Origin: Adiantum capillus-veneris
Taxonomy: Eukaryota > Streptophyta > Polypodiopsida > Polypodiales > Pteridaceae
Assembly: GCA_014529385.2 (NCBI GenBank)
Contig: CM043959.1
Span: 91,431,529 to 91,495,528 of the forward strand
Direction: 5' to 3'
DNA length: 64,000 bases
Shown: positions 21,278 to 32,009 of the stretch, one piece after another
Layout: each line of letters starts with the position of its first letter
Numbering within the stretch: position 1 is the stretch's first letter
Translations under genes and position numbers: made by a program
The notes under the pieces: generated by a model
Seen by the model: the letters and a program-made list of their open reading frames with translations, nothing else
Databases searched by the model: none
Told to the model about the DNA's origin: nothing

Positions 21278-21293
21278 GGACAAAATTGTAGGC

Positions 21294-21697
21294 ATGGTGG
21301 CATCAAAGAAGAAGTAGGGGACAAAAATTAAGGTGCAAGATCTAAGGCCCGACACATCCGGCCACAACCTGGTGGTGGAGATGCTGAGCGTCAAGCAGGT
21401 GATGCAGAAGAGTCGCTTCGATGCCCCTCACCGCACCCTTTTGGGCTTGGCTGATGTTGGCGATGAGACTGCCGTGATCATTTTCCCTGCCCATAATGAG
21501 TAACTGGATGTAATGCAGGATGGTGCCTGCACGGTGATCCTAAACTATGCAAAGGTAGCTATGTTTAAGGGCTCCATGAGCCTTGCAGTGACAAGTGGAA
21601 AGGCTCTATTGAGGTGACGGAGCTTGCCAAATTTTCAGTCAAGTCAGACAATAATCTATCAGTCAATGCTCCTCTCTTACACAAGCTACATCTTTGA
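21294..21697 (+). pseudogene. Pseudogene of an At4g28440-type OB-fold nucleic-acid-binding protein
   Basis: The frame from ATG 21294 reads MVASKKK, TAG, then KIKVQDLRPDTSGHNLVVE. Further blocks are VGDETAVIIFPAHNE, a TAA, then DGACTVILNYAKVAMFKGSM. After a frameshift near 21590 it continues as DKWKGSIEVTELAKFSVKSD and NNLSV to a stop at 21697. This order (LKPGTSGH, GDETG.I.F.ARNEQ, MFKG.MRLAVDKWG, I....FSVKEDNNLS) is that of the plant At4g28440-like OB-fold family, small single-strand nucleic-acid-binding proteins of about 150 residues. Nearly the whole protein is present without an interruption that looks like an intron, so a processed pseudogene is likely. It starts directly beside the long AG repeat. 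Confidence 0.85.
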
Positions 21698-22214
21698 CTT
21701 CCACGTCTGCACCTCTTCTGCGTTCCCATTTACCTGACTCCTGCACGGGCGTCCACTTAATTAAGGCCAACTTTCTCGAGGCCTTCTACAATGATGCTTC
21801 CCAACAACAGCCCTTAAGGTGGCATCTCCTCTTCCCCTTCCCCGTCTTTGATGCTGTCTTCTCTTGTTCGACCAACATCTTCCAGGATCTCGCATTTGCG
21901 AGGTGCTATCGTATCACTTCAATCGTTGCATGTAGAAAGAACACAAGCTTTGTTTATTTCAAGGCTTAGCTTTGGATCACAGGAGCTTGTAGTTCTCATT
22001 CAAGGTCAGCCTCTTTGTGCACTGACAATTCTTTGATGAGCTTACAAGGGCTCGCAGTTAGGTTTTGCAATATGTTTAACAAATTAAGACATTAATCATG
22101 TTTACTTTTTGAGAATTACAATTTTTTAATCATACAATTGGATCGGATTTTGTAATGCTTAAATTTTTGTGTCAAGCGGTTCAAATTTTGGACACATCTA
22201 GTACAGTATTCTGG

Positions 22215-22369
<155 letters not shown>

Positions 22370-22371
<2 letters not shown>

Positions 22372-22770
22372 GAGTTTTAACATTGTAGGAAACTATCCCA
22401 AGAGACCTTAAAGATCTAGCTGACGAGGAGAGTTCCTCTTTTTATTAGCACACACACCCACATCCACACACACACCCGAGAAGAAGAGAGTTTTAGTGTC
22501 GTAGGAAACTATCCCAAGAGACCTTAAAGATTAGCCGACTACGAGAGTTGAACTCAAGAACTATCATTCAAGAGGGAAATGGCATAACCAATCTACCACA
22601 CTTGGGTGATAGAAAGGTTATAACATTTTCTTGTTTTTATTAGCACACATACCCACACACACACACACAAGAAGAAGAGAGTTTTAACGTCGTAGGAAAC
22701 TATCCCAAGAGATCTTAAAGATCTTAACAAGGAGAGTTGAACTCAAGACCTGTTATTCAAAAGAGTTTCT
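22370..22770. repeat. Degenerate tandem repeat, three copies
   Basis: The block GAGAGTTTTAA..GTAGGAAACTATCCCAAGAG..CTTAAAGAT occurs at about 22370, 22484 and 22678, linked by CA-rich stretches (TTTTTATTAGCACACA). Copy spacing is uneven (about 114 and 194). The GTTGAACTCAAGACCT part resembles low-copy plant repeats, possibly a tRNA-derived SINE, but I cannot support that. Confidence 0.75.
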
Positions 22771-22782
22771 TTTTTACTGGGG

Positions 22783-22783
<1 letters not shown>

Positions 22784-22868
<85 letters not shown>
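22784..22868. repeat. (GA)n microsatellite
   Basis: About 42 units. Confidence 0.98.
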
Positions 22869-22871
<3 letters not shown>

Positions 22872-23256
22872 GCGATTTAGCAGTTGCGCCTCTCCGGAGT
22901 CCGAAGGTCTCCTTTTGCTACCTCTACGCGTCCCCAACAGAAGTTCTGAACTCTTGTCTCGCACGAGCGCGTGCTCTCCCTCCCCTGTCTCGCTTAGTGC
23001 AACAACCACTACTATTCTTCACACTGGATGCTTAATTGGGTTGGAAAAAACCTATTCAAGCTGCAATGCCAAAAATGATGGTGTGACAAGAGATTAGGTC
23101 GGGCTGCGTCAACATGCAAAAGCTCTCCTTGTGACAAAGTACAAAGTCGCGTGACGCACATCAGCACAAATATGTTGATCCTCCAGCATGCACGATCTCT
23201 CCCTCCTCATCATCTTCCCTTCCAGCCTTCTCTCGCCCATATACGATACCCTCCTC

Positions 23257-23400
23257 CTCTCTCTCTCTCTCTCTCTCTCTCTCCTCCATCTCTCTCAATC
23301 TCTCTAAACAAAAAGTCCACGCCGGCATGGGCTCTTTCAAAGACCTTTTTTTAAAAGAGAGAGAGAGAGAGAGAGAGGAGAGAGAAAGAGAGGAGGAGGG
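23257..23400. repeat. CT-rich then AG-rich microsatellites
   Basis: (CT)n at about 23257-23300 and (AG)n at about 23355-23396, in inverted relation 60 bases apart. Confidence 0.9.
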
Positions 23401-23410
23401 GTTGAAAAAA

Positions 23411-24358
23411 AAACCTAGGTTTAGTGTAATCCCACCTGCAAATCTGGAGATTTACCTCTAAATTTTAATTTTGGAAGTGAGAAAACCTACAAGATTTAGA
23501 AAAATTTATCGTCATTTGGTGTAAAAACCTTTAAATTTAGTCAGTTTACCACTAAAATTCTCATAGAGGTAGGTTTGCCAAGTTTTCAAAACAAAGTTTT
23601 TTTTTGGCACTGGTCCCTGCCCGTGCGTGAAAGAGTCCGCGTCTCTTTCAAAGAGATTTTGTGAAGGGTTTTTTTTATACTATATAGTTGTTGAAAATGA
23701 TAACGGTTGAACTTGAGGACCTTCTTGCCTCATCTATTGTGAGTTTCCTTGTCCAATTCCTTCATTCAAAACCAAATTTGTCAAGGATTAGGGACCTTGA
23801 GATTTACCTTTCCTAGCCAACATAATTGTCTCAATGTGGCACAGTGTTGTTTGTTTTAGCACAACCAACCTCCAAGTTACCCCTTTGAGGGGGTTACCTT
23901 ATGGGGTGCTAAGGACTAAGCCTGGGCCACATCATTCTACAAGATGACAGAAGCAATGCTAGACTACCATCCATTTGAATTGCTATGAGGCATTGATGGA
24001 CGCACAACTCCCAAATAGTAAATAGAGTACAAACAAAAATGGAGGGCTAAGCCGCATTATGAAAAGCATTTCAAAGGACTACAATGACAATCATACACCA
24101 TGGCGCTAAGAAGTGTATTCAGCATAGGGGCATCACATGTTGGATGAGTAATCTGGGTCGAGGCATGATGGACAACTCAGCAGACTAGGAACCCTGAGCA
24201 GTCTAGGAGCTTTGAGTTGTGCTCATATTAACATAAAAAATTTAAGAGAAGGTTTTTACACTAAATTTCTCTAAAGTTTGTATGTTTATTCACCTTCAAC
24301 TTTGAATTTGAAGATACATCTCAAAATTTGTAGGTGGAATTACACTAAACCTAGGTTT
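23411..24358. mobile_element. Non-autonomous inverted-repeat element (MITE or foldback type)
   Basis: The left arm starting AAACCTAGGTTTAGTGTAAT at 23411 is matched by the reverse complement of the right arm ending at 24358. Similarity extends about 125-130 bases (also GTAAAAACCTT near the inner end). Both tips contain the 12-base palindrome AAACCTAGGTTT. The interior of about 700 bases has no coding frame. I could not recognise a clear target duplication, so the superfamily is undecided; long TIRs would fit a Mutator-like derivative. Confidence 0.75.
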
Positions 24359-25100
24359 CTATGGATATGGGTAGATGAAAGAGAACTAGCATCTGGACAA
24401 AGTTTTCGGAAGAAATTTTTTCATAGCTTTATCAACCTTGCGTACTCTTCTATCCAAGCACTCTTTATAATCCCCCACCGTTACCACCTCCCTTGACACA
24501 TTTGTCACCACCACCTTTCACAACACCACTAACTCCCACTCGCCCCCCCCCAGCAGAAGGCTACGTATGATGGTGTGATCCAAACTTTAATATATACCAT
24601 GATGTGGATTTTCTTAAAAGAATAGCCTCATTGCAATAGTAGAATTATTTCAAGCTTCCTCTGTTTTCTCTAGAGTAACTTAAAATGCATAGTATGTTAT
24701 CGTACATCAACCCACAATAACTTGAGGTAGAGCAAGAAGAAGAAGAAGAAGTGAAGAGAAGCTCAATCTTCCAGACTCTCCTTATTCACGAGATTTGTTC
24801 GAGTCGCAACAACCTTACTCTTTTAGTGTAAGTCTTGTGGTCCTACATGTAGGGAGGTAGAAATAAGAGATTTATATCCGTTGGAATCATGGTGCCACTA
24901 TTTCCAACAAGGATCAATGGTGGTAGAAATGAGCTTTAAATATAAAAGGGCAACTAGTTCCAAGAAGAGGAATATCAACATGCCATTGTATGGGTTCCAA
25001 TTGTTCTATCCCATCAAAGGAAACATTCTACCAAACCCTTGTTCAAGGGGTTTTTTCTGACAAAAAGTTGTGGTCGTTTTACCATTAAAATTAGGTGTAA
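24359..25100. other. No recognisable feature
   Basis: I see no credible coding frame or structured repeat here, apart from a short (GAA)n near 24738-24752. Confidence 0.5.
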
Positions 25101-26620
25101 TCTTGTTCGGATTTTTTTTTTGTTGTGCTTGAAGTCACCTAAAAATCTTGTTTGGTTTTTGTTTTGTATAGTGTGTCTTGACCAATCTTGCTTGTTTTAG
25201 GGATTTCTCGGAAAATCTCGCTCGACATTTGAGATTCCTCAAATATGGGCTCATTTGGATGCATAGGGTGAAAATGGTACCAGATTTTGGCTTTAGGTCT
25301 CTGAAACAGTAGATATAAAGGAAATTTGAGATTTTGGGCTCCAAATTGGTTCAAACTTGGCTAGTGGGCTTAACACATCATGTACTTTGGATGTATGATA
25401 GCAAAATATCAAAACTCCTCAATTTTGACCAGAAAATAAATAATCACGATTATTAACTTTTCTTCCAAAATTGACATTTTTTGGTAGAAGCTGGTTCTAG
25501 GCATTGTATAGACCTTGGGTATGAGATATAAGGTGATTTGCATCTAGAAATGTGGTCCATAACCAAGATATTGGCTTGCAAAGACTTCTTTACGTTTTTT
25601 GACAATTTTCCAAGTAATGGGTGTTCATTTTGGCTCATACTTGATTTTTGGCATGCATTAGGTGTGTACACATGATAGGTGAGGTGAGGTGACAATTTCT
25701 TTGCAAAACTCACAAATTTTGACCTAGACATATTCCATACACCTAATACAAGTCCTAAATTGAATTTGGTCAAGTTTGGTCATGCCGGCATCACTTTATG
25801 CTTTGTTTACTCTGAAATCACTGTTTTTTTGGGACTACACTGCCTGTTGGGTTGGTCGGTCAACTTTGAAGCTTTGGACTTGTCCGCAACATAGTTGTGA
25901 AGCAACCTGTCCAATTCTGGCTCATTTGGAGTCAGTTTGACCCCGCATGTCGAATTTGACGCTTTGTAATCTTCGAGCCGTTTTCTGCTTTTCGTGGGCT
26001 TTGCTTGATGGATTTCACCAAACCAATCATGTACATTGTATATGGACCTCATAAGCAAACCATCTGTGGAGTCATATCAAAATTTTGGCATTTGCCAAAA
26101 ACCTAACTTTTCTACTGGGGACCCCCTCGACCCCTGCCGAATGGTCAACTGATGATATAGAAAGGTTCTATTATGTTAGGGCATGCTATGGTTCAAATCC
26201 CATCTGGTTTGGTCGAGCTGGCAGGCCGCTATAGTCAGTTTTTGGTCGTAGGTCTTCGTGCACTTCTCGGTTTCTAGGGTTTTTTCTAGGGCTTTAGACT
26301 AGCTATCGGCCGTACAAAATGGATCATTGATGAGTAAAGAACTTACTTCTTGTGTGAGACGGCGCTGAAAATGATCAACTATGGGCTCCATAAAAGTCGT
26401 ACGAAAGAGGTCGAAATCTCTCTCTGCAAAGGCTCCAAGTGGAAATGAGGTGGTTTTAGCCTACCTTGGATATCTATACCTGGACCTCCCGAACCAATTT
26501 TCCCCAGATTCCCCCGTTAGTCCTACTAGGCCGTGAAATCTATGTTAGACTCAAAAATTTCCCTGATCGGATTCCTGTAGCTCATTCTGCAAGAATTTTG
26601 CAAAAGTAGGCCTAGCCGCC
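25100..26620. other. Element B 3' spacer with one palindrome
   Basis: This non-coding region corresponds to the A spacer 3500-4700. A palindrome of the B/C type lies at 25435-25458 (half-site near AATAAATAATC, centre CACG). No second copy is found 284 bases further on. Confidence 0.65.
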
Positions 26621-26624
26621 TAAT

Positions 26625-27446
26625 TTAGGCTTCCCGCTTCCATCCTCTGATTTCATTGAATTTTTTTGTGATTGAATTCATTTGGATGGGAATTATGTCG
26701 TAGCCATCCTCATTGCAAAATTGAGTAGGCATAGACGTATTCACACATACATCCATTGTCGCTAAAATTTGAGTCCATTCAAATGGCTCAAATAAATGCT
26801 CTGGAAAGGGTTCAGGTACATAGGCTTCGTCTGTGCAGTCCCTTTCTAGGATACATTCTTCTCGTCTTAAGCTTCCGTTTTCTAAAGCTCCACACATCCA
26901 AATAGAAGTGTCTTTGTTTAACCAGGATGGGAGATTAGTTTCAGCCGAAGAGACTGAATCAAACTCTTGAATGGGTGTTTTCAAGACATCTCTATAAGTG
27001 TGATCTTTTAGATTTACTTGTGTTATAGATCCCACTTGCTTCAAGTACATATAATTGTTTCCCCAATCTTGGATAAGTTGTACCTGTCGCATGAAAGGTC
27101 TTCCCAATATGATTTCATAGTTGAGTTTTTTTCCAAATTCTACTATGGCAAAAGTGTGTTGATATTCAATTCCACAAGAATTGACTATCACTTTTTCAAG
27201 CAGCCCTAATGGTCTCTCAATGTGTCCGTCAGCCAACTGTAATTTCATTCGACTTTGTCTAATGACTGGCTGTCCCCAAGATTCCCATACTGCTTTAGTG
27301 GCTATGGCTATGCCAGCTCCACTATCCAGTATTGCCATGGTTTCAATGTCATTATATTTCAATGGGAGGGTGGTATTTCCTTCCTCGCCTTCATAATATT
27401 CTCCAACTTTGTTCATGGGAATAGATCGAATCTCTTTGTTGTCCAT
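26625..27446 (-). CDS. Element B aspartic protease (retropepsin)
   Basis: This 273-codon open frame begins with the conserved lead-in MNKVGEYYEGEEGNTTLP. The catalytic motif ILDSGAGIAIA follows at about residues 40-50, then LADGHIERPLGLLEKV, CGIEYQHTFAIVE and YEIILGRPFMRQ. The C-terminal half (WMCGALENGSLRREEC, EPFPEHLFEPFEWTQI) is nearly identical in C at 46671-46400. The domain is undamaged, unlike in A. The frame stops shortly after FCNEDGYD, where RT should follow, because the downstream pol has been deleted (junction near 26620-26650). Confidence 0.88.
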   Translation of the reverse strand: MDNKEIRSIPMNKVGEYYEGEEGNTTLPLKYNDIETMAILDSGAGIAIATKAVWESWGQPVIRQSRMKLQLADGHIERPLGLLEKVIVNSCGIEYQHTFAIVEFGKKLNYEIILGRPFMRQVQLIQDWGNNYMYLKQVGSITQVNLKDHTYRDVLKTPIQEFDSVSSAETNLPSWLNKDTSIWMCGALENGSLRREECILERDCTDEAYVPEPFPEHLFEPFEWTQILATMDVCVNTSMPTQFCNEDGYDIIPIQMNSITKKFNEIRGWKREA

Positions 27447-27455
27447 TTTATCTTT

Positions 27456-28247
27456 TTATTTTTTCAAAATGTTTGAGATTAACCCCGTTATCCCCACCTT
27501 CTCTAGGGTTTTCTGTAAATCATTCCATAAGTATGGTTTGAGTTTTAACGGTTCTCCCAAGGTAAGAGTGCATTGGATGGGTGTAGACATGATTGAATGA
27601 ATGTTATCTACTTCTAGGGTCTGTTCAGCTCTTTCTACTTGAGTGGTCTTACACACGACGGATTCATCTTCATTATCTCCCAAGTAAGAAGGTAATGGTT
27701 TCAAGGTCAATGGTTTTGACATTCCTGAAGCTTTCGATCCGCAATCCCTGTACAATGATTGTACATCCATGTTCATATCAAAAGGTAGGTTATCCAACCA
27801 AACTTCCTCTATAGGAGCTGACTTCAGAGTTAGGCTCCCATCATTGATCTCTCTCACTTTTTCCCGTAAGTGTCCTGGCCAGTCTTCCTCTAGGAACGGA
27901 ATTCCGTCTAAGGCATCTTCGCTGTTAGGCACTATAAGATTTGGTTCTTTTGTATCAAGGTGGGGTTCTGCCACCACATCGGATCTTTCTTTAGTATCTC
28001 TTACCACAAGCTCCTCAGGTTTTGTGATACTTTCAAGCTCGGGTTTTTGTTTTTCCAGCATTTCTTGCGTGATTCTTATCAAATTTTGATAAGCTTTCAG
28101 CTTAGCTGCTTCCATGTCTAGAGAAGGATAGTTTTTCCACTTGTTTTTCATGTTTTGACTTGCTTTAAGTCCTGCTTGGTAGGCTTCCAAGGAGGCATTA
28201 ATAGGCTCAAAAATTTTATCAACCAGAATGAATCCTCCAGATATCAC
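27456..28247 (-). pseudogene. Element B nucleocapsid-protease linker
   Basis: This is a 263-codon frame, helical and charged in its first third (AYQAGLKASQNMKNK, QEMLEKQKPELES), acidic in the middle, ending in TPIQCTLTLGEPLKLKP. It corresponds to 12083-10995 in A and 50860-50560 in C. Just upstream, the tandem duplication 28138-28379 shifts the frame, so the link to the nucleocapsid ORF is broken. The function is unknown. Confidence 0.6.
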
Positions 28248-28379
28248 GGTTGTTTTTTCACTTGTTTTTTATGTTTTGACTTGCTTTAAGTCCTGCTTGG
28301 TAGGCTTCCAAGGCGGCATTAATAGGCTAAAAAATTTTATCAACCAGAATGAATCCTCCAGATTTCACGGTTGTTTCCT
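28138..28379. repeat. 121-bp tandem duplication in element B
   Basis: Two adjacent copies, offset 121 bases (for example TGTTTTGACTTGCTTTAAGT at 28151 and 28272), with a few substitutions. C has one copy (50641-50770). Since 121 is not a multiple of three, the frame is disrupted. Confidence 0.9.
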
Positions 28380-28500
28380 TGAATTCACTTCCAGTTTCTT
28401 TCCACTTTTTCTGGAATAGCTTCTTTGCTTTCTCCTCGATTTCAACTCGTTGTTTTTGTTTTCTCATCTCATATCTTTTTCTTTAGCTCCTTTTGATTCT

Positions 28501-29175
28501 TTAAGAAGAAACTTTCGTATTTTCCGACTCATCAGAGGAGTTGTGTTTCTTTTTCTTTGCCTGGGCTCTAGTGATTACCTTGATTGGAACAATTGGTTCA
28601 CTCTTTGATGAGCTACTAGGTATCACTTCGACTACGTTTACTATCGTTTTATTCTTGTTCAAAGGATTTTTAGGACAATCTTCCGAAAAGTGTCCTCCCT
28701 TTTTGAAACATTGTATGCAATAGGCTTCAATTGGTTTGAGGTTTTTGTCAGGCTCTGGACATTCATTTTTCCAATGATCATCAACACCATAGTTATGACA
28801 GTTTCCTGTTCTTGGCTTCATGATGGGTCTTACCATGGGAGGTCTGACACCTTGATTAGCTACATAATACATTGGTGCGAGCTGTGGTGGAGCATAAGTT
28901 ACTGTTTCTTTCATTGGTGGTGGGTGTGAATTATACCAATCTCCTTCTACCATTACTATAGATGGACTAGGCTCTGCACAGGGTGTAACATGCACTAATG
29001 CTTGTTCATCTATGACTTCTTCAGAGTGCGTGTGCTTTATTGGAACTGCATTATGTCCTAGATACGGAGGTTGTTGTCCCAACACAGGTTGAGGTCTTTC
29101 CATACCCATTGATGGTCTTTGAGCTTGGGCCATATTAGGCTGATATCTGTACATGGGTTGTCCTTTTGGCCTCAT
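28501..29175 (-). CDS. Element B Gag nucleocapsid
   Basis: This 224-codon frame starts with a Pro/Gln/Arg-rich segment. The first knuckle is damaged (CHNYGVDHWKNEC: the second Cys is Tyr). The second is CIQCFKKGGHFSEDC, a CX2CX5HX4C variant. After them comes NVVEVIPSSSSKSEPIVPIK, as in C. It is the counterpart of 12713-12147 in A. The role is RNA binding and packaging. Confidence 0.8.
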   Translation of the reverse strand: MRPKGQPMYRYQPNMAQAQRPSMGMERPQPVLGQQPPYLGHNAVPIKHTHSEEVIDEQALVHVTPCAEPSPSIVMVEGDWYNSHPPPMKETVTYAPPQLAPMYYVANQGVRPPMVRPIMKPRTGNCHNYGVDDHWKNECPEPDKNLKPIEAYCIQCFKKGGHFSEDCPKNPLNKNKTIVNVVEVIPSSSSKSEPIVPIKVITRAQAKKKKHNSSDESENTKVSS

Positions 29176-29932
29176 GGGTACGTATTGAACATTCCCATCA
29201 TACTTTGGTCTGAAGTAGCACTTGTGGGTCTAATGGTTGGTCCATTTTCCCTCGATTGCACACCATTTTTGTGGCCTAATTGGTTGTCCCTGCTGAGGTA
29301 TCCCCTGTCCTGGTCCCCTCATAGGTGCTTTTTGCATGTTGTTCATCCTTTTTAGCATATCTTCTATGGCTGAGAGTGGTGTTGCAGCAGCCGTTCCCAC
29401 TTGTGCTAGTTTAGTGGATGTCGTTTTCTCGCTTTGGTTATCCTTAGGGACATCTTCTTCGTTGAAAATTTCACAATTGTCTCCTAAGTCAATAGCATCC
29501 AACACACACGCTTCTAAGGTTGTATGCTTGGAGTTCTTTGTTTAGCAGTCCCTCTAGAAACAAAGATACAAGTCGTTCTTCTGCAGGTATCTCCAACTTT
29601 GGGTATCTGGCAACGTATTGTTTCATTTGAGTTGCACAATCCCTAACAGACTCACCATGTTTCTATTTAAAGCTGTAGATTTGAGCTACCGTATTATGTT
29701 TGATCCCCGTTTTGGTACAAGCAGATACAAATCCTTGAGCTAATGTGTTCAAGTCCATGATTGACCTTGGTGGAATGTTTTGGAACCATGTCAATGCTTT
29801 TCCTTATAATGTCATTCCAAACCCCTTGAATTGATTATGGTAATCGAATATACACTTCGCTCTTAGCACTTGCTTAAAGCTTGGTAAGTGGTCATATGGA
29901 TCCCATGATCCACTGTATTTTCTGATCCATTT
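29176..29932 (-). pseudogene. Element B Gag capsid region, broken
   Basis: Frame 29505-29230 gives the end of the capsid (AIDLGDNCEIFNEEDVPKDN, KWCAIEGKWTNH). The earlier capsid helices (29930-29510) are readable only in interrupted frames, with homology to C at 52250-51548 and to A at 13465-12881. Stops near 29229 separate it from the nucleocapsid. Confidence 0.65.
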
Positions 29933-30800
29933 CTAAAAATCAGCTGGTCTGACGTAGTCTATTGGAAATAGTGACTTATGTAGGCCTGGACTAGCCTTAG
30001 TGTCACCCGGTTTTCTATGTGATGAGGTGGTTTCTGGTTTCTTTACATTACTTTCAGATGATCTCTCACGGTGTTCATCTCTTGGAATTGTTTCTGGTCC
30101 TTGTCCTAATATCCAATACCGTATGGAATACCCTTGGTATTTGGTTTGTTCTACCTCCTCTGGAGTCATCATAACAAAGTTGTTGTTATAACAATCCCTA
30201 AACAGGTAGGTGGGTAGGTCTGCTGATACCTTCTCTTTGATCTTGAAGATATAGATGATCTTCATGGCCGTTAGTTGTCCTGGTTTGGCATGAAAAGTCC
30301 ACAAAAGATCTTTTATGTTTCTATCTTCCCAACAATAGACTCCGATCCTAGGATTATCCGTACTAAGACGTTTCAAAGGCTTCAAGTCTACTTGATCGTA
30401 TCCCTCGAATTCTAGAGTTGGTGGTCCTTCTTTTGCTGACATATCTAGGATTATGGTGTTTACTTCTAACCCCCATTTGTCTATCGCGTCAGGGTTTTCG
30501 ACTTGTAAATACCGCAATGCGAATAGCATACTCCTCGTCAGGGTCCAAGTAAACCTGGGCTCCATGACGGTTAGTCTTGTAAAAAGATAGTAGATGCTTA
30601 TAGCGCACTGTCGTTCCAGTTTTTGAGTGAGTCAAGTAAGAAGACATTTCGGATGTTGAATCTGAAAAAGTGTCTGAGACTTCTTCAAGAATTGTGTGCA
30701 AGGAAGTGACCTGATTCACGCTTTCTTCAGTGGATACTCTACTGAAGGTTTCTCCGAGTATGCCTTGATTTCCTAGTACACGACTAGATCTAAGGTTCAT
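29933..30800 (-). pseudogene. Element B Gag N-terminal domain
   Basis: It starts with MNLRSSR at 30800, matching A (14942) and C (58952). Frame 30800-30489 carries VSTEESVNQ; a frameshift near 30500-30565 moves to 30565-29933 with GVYCWEDRNIKDLLWTFHAK and the shared EEVEQTKYQGYSIRYWILG. It is a lineage-specific N-terminal Gag domain with no family name I recognise. Confidence 0.7.
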
Positions 30801-31207
30801 ATAGACTTATGAAGCCCTGGATAGAGTACTCACCTTTGGATTGACTTGTCGTCAATTTCCACTTGTTTCAATTGCAACTTTCTATCAAGCCACTGATTCC
30901 TCGTCTACAACCTGGTTCCTGTATAAATTTGATCAAGTTAGCTATTCGTCTATAAAGACAATAGAGTTTTTGCTAACTCTCATGATTGGTCTCTGTGTAT
31001 GACTTCAATTCGAGCTATGGGAGTCAAAATTTGACTTTCATATTCGACTTTAGCAAAAATTCAAAGGTTTGATCTGCAACCTGTAAACTGAGTGTACATG
31101 TATCAATTCTGATCCGATTGAACCCAAAATTGCCCTGTGGTTTTATATTATGTTGGTCTAACACTGTATAAGTTCAAAAGTCAAAATTGATGTCTCTGGA
31201 TAACAGA

Positions 31208-31514
31208 AGTAAATAATCACGATTATTTACTTTTGTCAGTTTTTTGCACTTTTTTGATTGGTTTGGCAAGTATACAACTTGTTAAAGTCCCTTGACAAGT
31301 TTCAACAAGTTAGACAAAATTTGATCAAGTTTATCAACTGTTTTGTGTCCGCATACTCTGATTTCGAGAATCTGGCTTAAGTTTCATTTTTGGGATCCAA
31401 ATTTCACCAAAATTGATTTGTGAGGTCTACTTGATATGCTTGACCTTGTGGTATACTCAAATTTGCAAAATCATTAAGTTTTGAAGCACATGTAAATAAT
31501 CGCGATTATTTACT
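31208..31514. repeat. Element B leader palindromes (two copies, 283 bp apart)
   Basis: Starts at 31208 (centre CACG instead of CGCG) and 31491 (first base T). The half-site is AGTAAATAATCG followed by its reverse complement, 24 bp in total. The same spacing, 283, separates the first two C copies. Confidence 0.9.
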
Positions 31515-31551
31515 CTAGCTATATTTTTGTAAGTTTTTGCCCCAACTGGTT

Positions 31552-31758
31552 TTTGGGTGGTCAAAACTAATAATCTGGAGTTCTACCAAAGCTAGGTAAT
31601 GACTGGCTGATACAATCTGGAAGCTTGTAGCCCCGGCTCATTAATTACACAGTTTATCTGAGAAAATAGGAGTTGCAATATTCCCGATTTATCAAAATAA
31701 TAAATGTTTTACAAAGAGAATACCAAAAAATGGTGTCCATGTTAGCTTGCTGCTAACA
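31552..31758 (-). repeat. Element B LTR remnant (U3 start only)
   Basis: It is homologous to C 61631-61829 (GGTCAAAACTAATAATCT, TACAATCTGGAAGCTTGTAG) and ends CTGCTAACA at 31758. It joins directly to leader sequence at about 31551, so a deletion of roughly 1.9 kb relative to C has removed the rest of the LTR and the primer site. Confidence 0.85.
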
Positions 31759-32009
31759 TATACTAATCATGCCTTCAATTTGGACAAGTTTGGGATGGGT
31801 GATGACCACTTGGAGGACAAAATCAAAAAATCCCACCAAATGAAGCATTCAGATTCTCCATCAAATGAATCATTTAGATTCCCCATCAAATGAATCATTC
31901 AGACTCCCCATCCACATAACCCATCTTTAAATAAAAATCAAAGTTGATAAAGGGAGTCCCAATCACCAAAGGAAGCTACAGAGGAAGTCTAAGCCAGAAA
32001 ACTCACTGA

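Larger units (their letters stand above)
25100..31758 (-). mobile_element. Element B: internally deleted Ty3/gypsy element related to A and C
   Basis: The minus-strand order is LTR remnant (31758-31552), palindrome leader (31514-31208), gag (30800-28501), linker, protease (27446-26625), then directly a spacer (26620-25100) with one palindrome at 25435. RT, RNase H, integrase and the second protease are missing, although A has about 5 kb between protease and spacer. The primer site and most of the LTR are also gone. The left end is a truncation near 25100 before any coiled-coil ORF. Protein similarity is much closer to C than to A. Confidence 0.85.

Noticed and set aside
22540-22600. tRNA-like B box (GTTGAACTCAAG) suggesting a SINE
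   Set aside because: No A box, no defined ends and no poly-A or target duplication could be found.
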